A stretch of 64,000 bases of DNA, taken from Chamaesiphon minutus PCC 6605. Its GTDB lineage: Bacteria; Cyanobacteriota; Cyanobacteriia; Cyanobacteriales; Chamaesiphonaceae. Under the pieces are notes generated by a model. That model saw only the letters and a list, made by a program, of their open reading frames with translations, had not been told where the DNA came from and made no database searches. Both the position numbers and the translations under genes were made by a program. Shown here piece by piece: positions 54,376 to 63,407 of this stretch; position 1 is the first letter of the stretch; each line of letters starts with the position of its first letter. The stretch spans positions 4,662,886-4,726,885 of the forward strand of contig NC_019697.1 in assembly GCF_000317145.1 (NCBI RefSeq), read 5' to 3'.

Positions 54376-55062
54376 TTGGGTGGGAACTTTATAGTTATAG
54401 TTGTAGGTAGGAGACAGCAGCTCGAAAACCAATATTACAGTATACATATCTCGCCAAATACAAGTATGCTTATTTTTCCTGAAGGAGTTAGGTTAGCGAC
54501 TTCTACAGAGATACCTTTCGATCCAGATCTTCCAGAACTACTAGCGAAAATAAGTAATGCCCAAATTGAGCCAGGTTATATCGTTCATGAGATAAACGAT
54601 CGATTGTTTAAATATTATATCGAAGCAAATGTCAACGCTAAGCAAGTATGGCCATTGTTTTGTTCATTGTGCAAGATACTTTTTCCAGAAGAATCTCAGC
54701 CTGTTTTAGGAGATATCAGTGGGGAAACTTTACATGGAGAGTATGCAAATACAGCGAAAATGCTTGAACTATTTGACAGATTTCAATTCTATTTAGCTAA
54801 TGATTGCTCTCTCCAATTTGGCTTAGGAAATTCATCTCCAGAGGAAATATGCGAAGTTTTTGTGGCATCAACTAAGCACTTTCAAATATGGACAAACACA
54901 GTAGATAGTGTAGAAAAAATCATGGCAGACTATGATTTGCGACGAGTCGAGAATCTGCAATTCATAGATGAATTTCCCAGAGTTACCACATCATTAGAGT
55001 ATAAAGATGGTTTTGATGGATATCAAGATTTGCTTGAATACTTAACAAAATTGGTATCATAA
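54376..55062 (+). CDS. Hypothetical protein, unrecognised
   Basis: 228-aa soluble protein with no motif I recognise. Acidic, with alternating helices and strands (PFDPDLPELLAKISNAQIE, VWPLFCSLCKILFP, EICEVFVASTKHFQIW). The first 30 residues (to SPNTS) may be outside the gene; ATG 54466 (MLIFPEGVRL) is a likely start. AT-richer than its neighbours and with fewer HIP1-type words, which suggests acquisition by transfer. Length and composition recall immunity-type proteins, but this is only an impression. Confidence 0.55.
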   Translation: MGGNFIVIVVGRRQQLENQYYSIHISPNTSMLIFPEGVRLATSTEIPFDPDLPELLAKISNAQIEPGYIVHEINDRLFKYYIEANVNAKQVWPLFCSLCKILFPEESQPVLGDISGETLHGEYANTAKMLELFDRFQFYLANDCSLQFGLGNSSPEEICEVFVASTKHFQIWTNTVDSVEKIMADYDLRRVENLQFIDEFPRVTTSLEYKDGFDGYQDLLEYLTKLVS

Positions 55063-55171
55063 ATATCTGTAAATTCACCTGAGAATCCAAATGTTGTTCA
55101 CTACTAACTCTACTTCTCTCCATAACCAAAAGTAAAATTGGTTGCAAATCCCCAAATAAAGCTGTGGGGAC

Positions 55172-55205
55172 AATCCAAAATCCAAAATCCAAAATCCAAA
55201 ATCGA
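55172..55205. repeat. Tandem ATCCAAA repeat before the ABC-F start
   Basis: Four copies of AATCCAAA/ATCCAAA stand immediately before ATG 55207. Because the frame is open through them, upstream starts are repeat artefacts. Confidence 0.75.
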
Positions 55206-55206
55206 A

Positions 55207-57138
55207 ATGACTATTTTTACGCTACAATCTGTTAAAAAAGACTTTGGAATCAAAGAGATTCTCAAAGATGGATCGTTTAGCCTAGATGCGGCGGATAAAG
55301 TTGGTTTAATCGGGATGAATGGATCGGGAAAATCAACTTTACTCAAGATGATCGCGGGATTAGAACCGATCGATGGCGGACAGATTTTACTCAATCCTGG
55401 AGTGACGACAATTTATTTGCCACAGCAGCCAGAAATGGAGCCAGAGCGCACGGTATTAGAACAAGTATTTGCCGATAGTGGCGAGCAAATGCAACTAGTG
55501 CGCGACTATGAGGAAATATCCGAAAAACTCGCTCGTCCCGAAAATAATGACTCTGCCGAATTATTAAATAAATTATCCACCGTGATGCAGCGGATGGATG
55601 CAGTTAATGCTTGGGATCTAGAAACCAAATCCAAGATTATTTTGACTAAATTAGGCATCCATGATTTTGAAGCAAAAGTTGGCGATCTTTCGGGTGGATA
55701 TCGCAAGCGAATCGCACTAGCTGCGGCGTTATTATCCGAACCCGATGCGTTATTAATGGACGAACCGACGAACCATTTGGATGCTTTATCGGTGGAGTGG
55801 TTGCAAGATTATTTGAGTCGGTATCGCGGGGCAATTTTATTAATTACGCACGATCGCTACTTCTTGGATAAAGTTACCAATCGGATTATCGAGATCGATC
55901 GAGGCGATATTTTCACTTATAGTGGTAACTACTCTTATTACCTAGAGAAGAAAGCACTTGCAGAAGAATCAATGGTTGGCACCCAGCGCAAACATGCCGG
56001 ATTATTGAGACGAGAATTAGCTTGGTTGCAACGGGGAGCAAAGGCTCGTAGCACCAAACAAAAAGCGCGAATTGGACGTGCTGAAGATCTCAAAGAAAAA
56101 GAATTCAAACAAATCACTGGTAAAGTCGAAATATCGACACCCACGCGCCGAATTGGCAAGAAAGTAATCGAAGTCGTTGGCGTCTCTAAAAGTTATGGCG
56201 ATCGCCAGTTAATATCCGATTTTACCTATGAATTTTCACCTGACGATCGCATTGGTATTATCGGCGAAAATGGAGCGGGTAAATCGACACTAATGGACAT
56301 CTGTACGGGACGATTGGCACCCGACAAAGGTACAGTCGATATCGGTACCACAATTCATATCGGCTACTTCGATCAACATTCCGAAGATTTACAAGAAGCA
56401 GGTACCGAACAACTCCGCGCGATCGACTATATCAAAGAAGTCGGTGAGTATGTCAAAACCGCCGACGGAACACAGATTACGGCATCGCAAATGTTGGAAC
56501 GGTTTCTATTTACTCCCAACCAACAATATACGCCGATTAATAAACTCTCAGGCGGTGAAAAACGTCGCTTATTCTTATTGCGCGTCCTCATGAGTATGCC
56601 GAATGTCTTAATTCTCGACGAGCCGACAAACGATCTCGACGTGCAAACTTTAGGTGTATTAGAAGAATATCTCTTTGAATTCAACGGTTGTGTAATTGTA
56701 GTTTCACACGATCGCTACTTCCTCGATCGCACGGTTGAGAAAATATTTGCACTAGAAGACAAAGGCAAAGTCCGCGAATATCCTGGCAATTATTCTGTAT
56801 ATCTCGATTACAAACAAGCCGAAGCTACTGCCGACAAATTAGCTGCTAAAAACGATCGATCTAATGAAAAAGCAGCCCCTACAGCTATCCCTGTAGAATC
56901 ACCTAAAAATGAAGCTAAAAAACGTCGGTTATCCACTTGGGAGCAGCGAGAATTTGCCAAGCTCGAAGCCCAAATAGCCAAACTCGAAGCAGATAAAGCC
57001 AAACTAGAACGAGAATTAGCACACTCACCAAATGCTGGATACAGTCAGCTTCAGAAACTCGCCGCCGATTTAGAAGTAGTTAATAAAGCGATCGATACTA
57101 CAACAGAGCGGTGGTTGGAACTGGCGGAATTTGCATAG
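55207..57138 (+). CDS. ABC-F family ATPase (Uup/EttA type)
   Basis: Soluble protein of two ABC domains that acts on the ribosome and not in transport. Walker A motifs GMNGSGKST (N-domain) and GENGAGKST (C-domain), signatures LSGGYRKR and LSGGEKRR, Walker B LLMDEPTNHLDA and LILDEPTNDLDV, joined by the arm/linker (about 235-330, basic). A C-terminal coiled coil (KLEAQIAKLEADKAKLEREL) as in Uup. ATG 55207 (MTIFTLQSVKKDFG) is the natural start. About 643 aa, normal. Subfamily not certain. Confidence 0.92.
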   Translation: MTIFTLQSVKKDFGIKEILKDGSFSLDAADKVGLIGMNGSGKSTLLKMIAGLEPIDGGQILLNPGVTTIYLPQQPEMEPERTVLEQVFADSGEQMQLVRDYEEISEKLARPENNDSAELLNKLSTVMQRMDAVNAWDLETKSKIILTKLGIHDFEAKVGDLSGGYRKRIALAAALLSEPDALLMDEPTNHLDALSVEWLQDYLSRYRGAILLITHDRYFLDKVTNRIIEIDRGDIFTYSGNYSYYLEKKALAEESMVGTQRKHAGLLRRELAWLQRGAKARSTKQKARIGRAEDLKEKEFKQITGKVEISTPTRRIGKKVIEVVGVSKSYGDRQLISDFTYEFSPDDRIGIIGENGAGKSTLMDICTGRLAPDKGTVDIGTTIHIGYFDQHSEDLQEAGTEQLRAIDYIKEVGEYVKTADGTQITASQMLERFLFTPNQQYTPINKLSGGEKRRLFLLRVLMSMPNVLILDEPTNDLDVQTLGVLEEYLFEFNGCVIVVSHDRYFLDRTVEKIFALEDKGKVREYPGNYSVYLDYKQAEATADKLAAKNDRSNEKAAPTAIPVESPKNEAKKRRLSTWEQREFAKLEAQIAKLEADKAKLERELAHSPNAGYSQLQKLAADLEVVNKAIDTTTERWLELAEFA

Positions 57139-57418
57139 ATTTTAGTTAGAGCGAGCGCAATACCTCTCGGTGAAGATCTGTTGGCAATTGCAATCGCCGC
57201 TAGCGATCCAAAGTCCGCCTACGCGGACTAACTAATTTTTAGATTAACAAAAGAAGTATTGAGAGCGAGCGAACCCAAGAAACCAACGGAATAATAGTCG
57301 TCGTATTAATACCAATCTGTTGAGATTTTACGATGCTACAGGAGATCGAATTTTTATCTGGGCTGATTTTATAGCGGCGAAGAGCGGACGAGCGTGGATC
57401 GCTGCCTTCTGCCTTTTC
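57139..57418. repeat. Spacer with half of the GTCCGC/GCGGAC palindrome
   Basis: AAAGTCCGCCTACGCGGACTA (57210-57230) is the left arm of the palindrome family found complete at 20174 and 63291; the right arm is absent here. No gene. Confidence 0.65.
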
Positions 57419-58087
57419 TCAAAGTTTCTTCCGTGCGATCGTCAATCCGTCACCGATCGGAATTAAACTAATCTGGACGCGATCGTCATGGTAAATTTGC
57501 TGATTGATTTGCTTAATCGATCGAGTGCGTTTATCGTCATTCATAGCAGGATCGACGACTCTGCCATACCACAAGACATTATCGACTAAAATCAATCCGC
57601 CCTGACGCACGAGTTCAAAACAGCGATCGTAATAAGCTGAATAATTATTTTTGTCGGCATCGATAAAGGCAAAATCGAAAGTACCCGCTTCGCCATTAGC
57701 TAATAATCGATCGAGTGTGTCTAAAGCTGGTGCGATCTGGAGATCGATTTTATCGCTGACGCCTGCTGATTGCCAATATTTACGTGCGATCGAGGTAAAT
57801 TCATCGCTGACATCACAAGCAACAATTCGACCGTCATCTGGTAAATTCAGGGCTACAGAGAGCGAACTATAGCCTGTAAATACGCCAATTTCTAGGCATT
57901 TTTTAGCACCGATTAATTGTACTAATAATCCCATCAATTGCCCTTGTTCGGGCGAGATTTGCATATTTGCCAAGGGATGTCGCTCTGTTTCTGCGCGGAG
58001 CTGGGCTAATATTTCGGGTTCGCGGACGGAATTAGCCAGTAGATATTGATGCAGAGGCTCGCTTAAGCCAATAGATCGATCGGACAT
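57419..58087 (-). CDS. Class I SAM-dependent O-methyltransferase (family 3)
   Basis: 222 aa, like caffeoyl-CoA/catechol O-methyltransferases (COG4122). SAM loop CLEIGVFTGYSSLSVAL, acidic VACDVSDEF, and the metal-binding AFIDADKNNYSAYYD followed by GGLILVDNVLWYGRV. The divalent metal ligands D and N of the family are present. Substrate in cyanobacteria not established. Complete; single gene. Confidence 0.92.
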   Translation of the reverse strand: MSDRSIGLSEPLHQYLLANSVREPEILAQLRAETERHPLANMQISPEQGQLMGLLVQLIGAKKCLEIGVFTGYSSLSVALNLPDDGRIVACDVSDEFTSIARKYWQSAGVSDKIDLQIAPALDTLDRLLANGEAGTFDFAFIDADKNNYSAYYDRCFELVRQGGLILVDNVLWYGRVVDPAMNDDKRTRSIKQINQQIYHDDRVQISLIPIGDGLTIARKKL

Positions 58088-58107
58088 AGTTGATAGTTGA
58101 TAGTTGA

Positions 58108-58194
58108 TATAGCAATCCTCTTTGAGTTTCTCACAGTAAAGTCAACTTGTAGGGGCGGTGGATAATGGTGCCCTTCTCCTTTAGGATTGCTATA
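58108..58194. repeat. 87-base foldback with TATAGCAATCCT ends
   Basis: TATAGCAATCCT (58108-58119) and AGGATTGCTATA (58183-58194), exact 12-base inverted repeats, preceded by tandem TAGTTGA heptamers. Non-coding, just upstream of the O-methyltransferase start. A miniature-element form seen in cyanobacteria. Confidence 0.6.
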
Positions 58195-58279
58195 GTTGGG
58201 TTCTTAGGAGCTAATTTAAACTCATGTTATTTATTGAAAATATTGTAATTTTATCTGAGAACTAGAGCGGAGGGGCAAT

Positions 58280-59449
58280 TCATGAATTGCCCCTCCGCTC
58301 TGGTTCGCGCGGTGGTTCTGTTTTTAATAACATAGCGATTGCTGGATCGTAGATACCTAGCTCCCAATTGAGAGCTTGTTTGATTTGAACGATATTTATA
58401 TTTTTTGTCTTACGAAAATCGGCTTTATTGAGATTTGCCCCTTCGAGATTGACACCAGCCAAATCGGCTCCGCTGAGATCGGCTTTGGTGAGATTTGCTT
58501 TGCTTAAAGTTGCTCCGCGCAGATTGGCACCGATGAGAATCGCCCCACTGAGATTGGTATTACCCAAACTAGTGTTGGTGAGGATCGCACCATCGAGAAT
58601 TGCATCGCTAAGATCGGCTTTATTGAGATTGGCTTCATTTAAATTAGCCGCACTAAGATTGGTGTTACTTAAATTGGCTTGAATTAAATTCGATCGATCG
58701 AGTCGAGTTTGGGTGAGATTAGCATCGTGGAGATTGGCATGGCTGAGATTTACCAAATTGAGATTGGCTTGACGTAAATCTGCTTTAATTAAACTAGCAT
58801 TATTGAGTTTAACTCGATCGAGCTGTGCTTCCACAAGATTGGCTTCGCGGAGATTGGTGAAACTCAAATCCAGATACTGTCGATCGGTTTCTAGATCGAT
58901 TTTACGACGTGCGATCGCAGTTAGTGCCGCTTGTGAATCCGTCCGAATTGCGGATAATTGCGAGGGATCTTGTCCTTTGATATTTTGTTTGCCCCGCACG
59001 AATGAAGATAATACTTCCATAATCGTCCAGCCATCTCGCGGCGAATCGTTGGCAATTCTTTCTAAGGCATAAATTCCGCCAATTCTAATCGTTTCTTCTT
59101 TATTCCCTAATTGCTCGATCGAGCGGGTAAAGCGTTCGGTAATCAATCGATTTTCACCTTGAGAAAAGTTTAAGAATAAAATCGAGCCACCGAAGATAGT
59201 TGCCCCCGTACTCAAGCTCGCAATAATCAGCCGAATTAGTTCCAGAAAAAAGCTCCGACGACTGAGTTTTTCTGCCGATTGCAGTTGTTCGAGCGCGGCT
59301 TGCCAATTGGCGTCGGGATTAATATCACCCCCTCCCTGTGCTTTCCACATTTCGTAGGCTTTAGCACGAATGATTTCTGGAGCGATGGGAGCCGGACTAA
59401 TTAAAGATTGCAAGAATTTACCGATCGTGTTCATTAAACAAAGATTCAC
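58280..59449 (-). CDS. Membrane-associated pentapeptide-repeat protein
   Basis: 389 aa. A membrane segment at about 65-90 (LIRLIIASLSTGATIFGGSILFL) follows an N-terminal cytoplasmic region; a linker with GGIYALERIANDSPRDGW (about 120-140) precedes about 30 pentapeptide units A(N/D)Lxx (about 190-350), forming a right-handed quadrilateral beta helix. The GIYALERI...D segment is a recurrent companion of pentapeptide domains in cyanobacteria. Role unknown. The C-terminal 40 residues are polar. ATG at residue 6 is an alternative start. Confidence 0.88.
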   Translation of the reverse strand: MNLCLMNTIGKFLQSLISPAPIAPEIIRAKAYEMWKAQGGGDINPDANWQAALEQLQSAEKLSRRSFFLELIRLIIASLSTGATIFGGSILFLNFSQGENRLITERFTRSIEQLGNKEETIRIGGIYALERIANDSPRDGWTIMEVLSSFVRGKQNIKGQDPSQLSAIRTDSQAALTAIARRKIDLETDRQYLDLSFTNLREANLVEAQLDRVKLNNASLIKADLRQANLNLVNLSHANLHDANLTQTRLDRSNLIQANLSNTNLSAANLNEANLNKADLSDAILDGAILTNTSLGNTNLSGAILIGANLRGATLSKANLTKADLSGADLAGVNLEGANLNKADFRKTKNINIVQIKQALNWELGIYDPAIAMLLKTEPPREPERRGNS

Positions 59450-59547
59450 ACGCTACCGACATCAGTAAACTTTACTACAGTCGCGTTCGTAACTCCTATA
59501 AAAACATAATCGCTACCCTTATATTTAAGGGTAGCGATTAGTTAAGA

Positions 59548-59629
59548 TGCGGATAAAAGGAATCGAACCTTCACTTCTTGCGAAACCAGAACCTAAATCT
59601 GGCGCGTCTACCAATTCCGCCATATCCGC
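59548..59629 (-). tRNA. trnL-UAG: tRNA-Leu (anticodon UAG)
   Basis: 82 bases on the minus strand. Acceptor GCGGATA/TATCCGC, D arm with GGCGGAATTGGTAGACGC, anticodon stem CCAGA/TCTGG with loop TTTAGGT (anticodon TAG), long variable arm (TTCGCAAGAA) and T arm with GTTCGATTC. Class II form as expected for Leu. CCA not encoded. No intron. Confidence 0.97.
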
Positions 59630-59992
59630 AGGCAATGTTTCTTACTATAGCACAAATATCATCTCAAATCAAATAATTTCTTAAATCTCACCCACTTACA
59701 TTGGACAAGGATAGTCCTGCAAGGGATAATTTACTCTAGCGACAAGCCCTCAAAATTGAGGGTAAGAGCAATTCATGAAGCGGCTTGCGCAACTCCTTCT
59801 CTTCTCCTGTCGGAGACGCTTCGCTACGAGACGCGAAGCTTAACGGCGGGGCAAAGCCCTACGCGCTGAGGTTTCCGTCTAGCGACACGCCTAACTCCGC
59901 TCGTCTACAGCGTGCGTTGCACCAAGCAGCAAGACAAGACAGTATCTACCCTCAACTTCAAGAGCAATTTATTCCTAGATCGATCGCTGCTC

Positions 59993-61360
59993 TTAGGCTT
60001 TAACTTTCGCATCTAACTTGGATGCTACGAAAAAATCACCCCGCTCGTCAACGCCGATTTGCCCTAGCGATTCATCGCCAGTAATCAATCTGGCACCGCG
60101 TTTGCGCGTGAAATAGCTCCACGTCCACTGAATGAACACCACCAATTTACTATCGAATTCAATTAGATAATAAATATGGACGAAGACCCAAATCAACCAG
60201 GCCAAAAAGCCCGACATTTTAACTTTACCAAAATCAGCTACTGCCGAATGTCGGCCAATCACCGAGAGGCTACCAGCATCGTAATACTCAAACGGCGGCA
60301 AACTTTCATAGTTGAGACGCTTGATAATTAAATCTGCCACATATTTACCTTCTTGGGTGGCAACAGGAGCGACGCCAGCGAGCGGCTTGCCATCGGGTTT
60401 GGTAAAGTTGGCCAAATCGCCAATAACAAAAATCTGCGGATAGCCTTTGATGCTCAGATCCGATTCCACCATTACTCTACCGACTCGATCGAGTTCGACG
60501 CCAGTATGTTCGGCTAAAATCTTACCCATGGCTGAAGCTTTGACACCCGCAGCCCACAAGACGGTTCGAGCTTCTACGCGCTCGATATTCTCGCCCTGAC
60601 GGATGGTGACAACGTTGTCTTCTATATTTGTCACCAGTGCCTTTGTCTGCACCTTCACGCCCAATTCTACCAGGGATGCTTCCGCTTTGGCCGATAGTTC
60701 GGGTGGATAAGGGGGCAACACTCGATCGAGTCCTTCAACTAGCACGACCTTCGCTTCGGCGGTATCGATATTGCGGAAATCCTTTTTGAGGGTACTATAG
60801 GCCAATTCGGCGATCGCTCCAGCCAATTCTACGCCAGTGGGGCCGCCACCGACGACGACAAAGGTCAGCCAAGCGCGACGTTTTACCGGATCGCTCTCTT
60901 TTTCGGCGGCTTCAAATGCCATAAAGATCCGACGGCGCATTTCTAGCGCATCTTCGACTGTTTTCAAGCCGGGGGCTGTCGGTGCCCATTGGTCGTTGCC
61001 AAAGTAATGATGACTCACACCAGTGGCTAGGATCAGCGTGTCGTAAGTAATATCACCTTTATTTAAGAAAACTTTTTGTTGCTCTGGATCGATATTTTTG
61101 ACTTCCCCCATCAGCACCTTGGTGTTCTGCTGCTTATTGAGGATCGATCTCAATGGTGAGGAAATATCCGCAGGCGATAAGCCGCCTGTGGCAACTTGAT
61201 AGAGTAGGGGTTGAAAGAGGTGAAAATTACGTTTATCGATTAGCGTCACCCGCACGGGTGCTTTGCCTAATGATAGTGCCGCATGAAGTCCCCCAAAACC
61301 TCCACCAACGATGACGACATGGTGCAGTGACTGGTTCTTAACTTTATCGCTCGCGCTCAT
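59993..61360 (-). CDS. Type II NAD(P)H dehydrogenase (NDH-2)
   Basis: Single-subunit flavoenzyme that oxidises NAD(P)H and reduces quinone at the membrane without pumping protons. Two dinucleotide folds: VIVGGGFGGLHAALSLGK near residue 16 for FAD and VVVGGGPTGVELAGAIAELA near 170 for NAD(P)H. FVIGDLANF... and the C-terminal amphipathic region (about 380-420, FLAWLIWVFVHIYYLIEF) mark membrane attachment. 455 aa fits the cyanobacterial NdbA/B/C set; which one cannot be told. Redox-sensing roles have been shown for this group. A strong hairpin lies in its leader. Confidence 0.93.
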   Translation of the reverse strand: MSASDKVKNQSLHHVVIVGGGFGGLHAALSLGKAPVRVTLIDKRNFHLFQPLLYQVATGGLSPADISSPLRSILNKQQNTKVLMGEVKNIDPEQQKVFLNKGDITYDTLILATGVSHHYFGNDQWAPTAPGLKTVEDALEMRRRIFMAFEAAEKESDPVKRRAWLTFVVVGGGPTGVELAGAIAELAYSTLKKDFRNIDTAEAKVVLVEGLDRVLPPYPPELSAKAEASLVELGVKVQTKALVTNIEDNVVTIRQGENIERVEARTVLWAAGVKASAMGKILAEHTGVELDRVGRVMVESDLSIKGYPQIFVIGDLANFTKPDGKPLAGVAPVATQEGKYVADLIIKRLNYESLPPFEYYDAGSLSVIGRHSAVADFGKVKMSGFLAWLIWVFVHIYYLIEFDSKLVVFIQWTWSYFTRKRGARLITGDESLGQIGVDERGDFFVASKLDAKVKA

Positions 61361-61400
61361 CAGGTCTCCTCAATTCAATCTTTAGATGGTCATTATAGCT

Positions 61401-61439
61401 CCGAAATCACTCGATCGGTTGGGGATCGAGTGATTTCGG
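61401..61439. promoter_or_regulatory. Perfect 16-base inverted repeat upstream of NDH-2
   Basis: CCGAAATCACTCGATC (61401-61416) and its exact complement (61424-61439), loop 7. No T run on either strand. It lies 41 bases upstream of the NDH-2 start and 260 bases upstream of the GDT1-type gene, so it could be an operator or a leader structure for the former. Confidence 0.6.
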
Positions 61440-61701
61440 GGATGTTTATTGCTAGCCTCAGCTAGATCTCTGCAAAGAAAGGTAGTTATTCGATCGTATG
61501 TAGAGAGATTAACGCCAGGATATCGATCGATTTCACAATTCAAACAAGTAGAAAAATTGTGAAGAAAAAGTGATAACAAAGTGACAACAAAATGAGGTTA
61601 TATACCTATTTTAATCAAATCCTTGTAAGATGCAAATAGTGTTAAAAATTTAAGTTGCAATCTCGATCGAGTAACAGCCGATCGAATTAAGCCAATATTT
61701 T
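61440..61701. other. Divergent spacer
   Basis: AT-rich; no gene or repeat beyond the inverted repeat listed. GTGATAACAAAGTGACAAC (about 61570-61588) contains two copies of GTGA(T/C)AACAA, of unknown meaning. Confidence 0.35.
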
Positions 61702-62364
61702 ATGTTAGAAGCATTTACCGCTGCATTGTCACTAATTACTGCCTCGGAAATTGGCGATAAAACCTTCTTTATGGCAGTAATATTGGCCAGCCGCTATCCG
61801 CGCAAGCCAGTATTTCTGGGTGTAGTAGTGGCATTAGCCGCGATGACAGTTCTATCTGTGTGGATCGGTCAGCTTCTGATGTTATTGCCTAAGTTGGTCG
61901 GCCAGTATCTACCTCCTAGTTTGGGCTTTTTGACGCATATTTCGATCGAATATGTAGGAGCTGTCCTATTCTTCTTTTTTGGGATTAAGTTGCTCTATTC
62001 AGCCCGAAATATGTCTCGTAAAACCGATATAGAAGTAATGGCTGAAGCAGAAGAAGCCATTGAAGATGGCGAACGTAAATTCAAACAGCGAAATACTGCT
62101 TGGAAAATATTTATTGAAAGTGGCGTGCTAACATTTGTCGCCGAATGGGGCGATCGCACTCAGTTTGCGACAGTGACGTTGGCGGCGACTAAAGACTCGC
62201 TGGGAGTCATGGCTGGGGGCATTGTCGGACATGCAATCTGCGCGCTGATTGCGGTCATTGGCGGTCGCGCGATCGCCAGTCATATTTCTGAGCGGACGAT
62301 TACGATAATTGGCGGATTATTATTTATCTTGCTGGCGATCGTCACGATCTCTTTTGGTAGATAG
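61702..62364 (+). CDS. GDT1/UPF0016 family cation exporter (Mn2+ type)
   Basis: Six-to-seven TM protein with the two inverted family motifs E-x-G-D-K/R-T: ASEIGDKTFFMA near residue 16 and EWGDRTQFATV near 150, which line the cation path. In Synechocystis the homologue exports Mn2+ into the lumen or periplasm and supports manganese tolerance. 220 aa is typical. A charged loop (about 110-132) separates the two halves. Membrane location (thylakoid or plasma) cannot be told here. Confidence 0.92.
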   Translation: MLEAFTAALSLITASEIGDKTFFMAVILASRYPRKPVFLGVVVALAAMTVLSVWIGQLLMLLPKLVGQYLPPSLGFLTHISIEYVGAVLFFFFGIKLLYSARNMSRKTDIEVMAEAEEAIEDGERKFKQRNTAWKIFIESGVLTFVAEWGDRTQFATVTLAATKDSLGVMAGGIVGHAICALIAVIGGRAIASHISERTITIIGGLLFILLAIVTISFGR

Positions 62365-62399
62365 CGATCGTTTGGGATAATATTACTCACCCAAATTAA

Positions 62400-62999
62400 C
62401 TATAAAATTCTCGTTAAATCCAAATTAAATCCTGGCATTACATCCTGGCAATCAATTGCATCTGGAGCTTGCAGAACTTCAGCTTCTCTTTCTAATCGAT
62501 AAATTTCAACTTGACGATCTTGAGGGTTAATTAATAATCCCAACTTGACACCCAGCCGTTGATATTCCAGCATTTTAGCTTGTAAGTCGCTCAACCTGTC
62601 GGTTGTGGAGCGCAACTCAATCAGAAAATCGGGCACCACCGGAATAAATTGTCTGAGCGAAATACCTTCTAATCGAGAGTTTTCGATCCACGAGACATCA
62701 GGAGAAATTTTACCGCCACCGATTGCCGTAAAATCATAGCCAGTGGAAGAGTCAAATGCTTTCCCTAATTCGGCGCGTTCGTTCCAAGCCCAAACTCGAC
62801 CGAATAAATTACCATTTTTTTCGCCACTCTCCCCAAACGTTGGTGCCATGACGATTAATTTTCCTTCTTTGGTCAACTCCAATCGCAAATCTCGATTGTC
62901 TGCACACAACCTGTCGAATTGTGCTGGCGTAACATGGAGATCTGCACTGCGAATATTAATTAACAGCGGTTCGGTATCTACGGATTGGGTGACATTCAT
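62400..62999 (-). CDS. Uma2 family (DUF820) protein
   Basis: About 199 aa with a PD-(D/E)xK-type nuclease fold: GGKISPDVSWIE then VPDFLIELRS...DRLSDLQAKMLEYQRLG and VKLGLLINPQDRQVEIYR. These proteins are very numerous in cyanobacteria and of unknown role. ATG 62999 (MNVTQSVDTEPLL) is chosen; the frame stays open to 63191 through repeat DNA. A terminator-like hairpin lies upstream. The Asp and Glu-x-Lys-like catalytic positions appear present, with Gln in place of Glu not excluded. Confidence 0.85.
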   Translation of the reverse strand: MNVTQSVDTEPLLINIRSADLHVTPAQFDRLCADNRDLRLELTKEGKLIVMAPTFGESGEKNGNLFGRVWAWNERAELGKAFDSSTGYDFTAIGGGKISPDVSWIENSRLEGISLRQFIPVVPDFLIELRSTTDRLSDLQAKMLEYQRLGVKLGLLINPQDRQVEIYRLEREAEVLQAPDAIDCQDVMPGFNLDLTRIL

Positions 63000-63074
63000 A
63001 AAACATCCACTCGATCGATTAGCTTTCACTACATTTCTATTATGCCAGTCTGGGTTCATGGGTAAAGGCAATGT

Positions 63075-63190
63075 CTTGCCTTGACGCACACAAACGGGGG
63101 GGAACCTCTCGTTTGTGTGCGTCGCTGAGTGAAACACATGGGTCGGGAACCGCCGCGTGATTTCACTCGCTTCATGAATTGCTCCTACCA
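63075..63190. repeat. Dispersed repeat modules upstream of the Uma2 gene
   Basis: TTGACGCACACAAACG and CGTTTGTGTGCGTC form an inverted pair around 63079-63122, and GTGAAACACATGGGTCGGGAACCGCCGCGTGATTTCACTC follows. The same words occur at 4917-5165. Non-coding despite an open frame. Confidence 0.6.
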
Positions 63191-63202
63191 AGCAACTTAG
63201 AC

Positions 63203-63228
63203 AAAAAGCCCGCAGGTGCGGGCTTTTT
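63203..63228. terminator. Symmetric terminator
   Basis: AAAAAGCCCGCA-GG-TGCGGGCTTTTT, a perfect 12-bp stem with A and T runs on the two sides, so it can end transcription from either direction. It could serve typA (minus strand). Confidence 0.85.
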
Positions 63229-63290
63229 ATGAATTAGGGGGATAGATTTTCTCCGTTTCAACATCGCAGTGGGGTTGGAAACCTACGCTG

Positions 63291-63352
63291 GTGATGCGAA
63301 GTCCGCCTGCGCGGACTAATTGACTAGTCCGCGCAGGCGGACTTCGCATCAC
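63291..63352. repeat. Perfect 28-base palindrome (GTCCGC family)
   Basis: Arms 63291-63318 and 63325-63352 pair without mismatch: GTGATGCGAAGTCCGCCTGC continued by GCGGACTA, with a 6-base loop. Same core as 20174-20225 but with different, co-varying arm bases (CCTGCG here, CCTTCG there). It lies 56 bases past the typA stop. Confidence 0.8.
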
Positions 63353-63407
63353 TAGACCCGATTTTAATCGGAGGCGATCTTAGAACGGAGCTAACATCCT
63401 TCTCAAC

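Noticed and set aside
59785-60003. 72-codon frame next to the NDH-2 gene
   Set aside because: Encoded by hairpin repeats (GAGACGCTTCGC / GAGACGCGAAGC).
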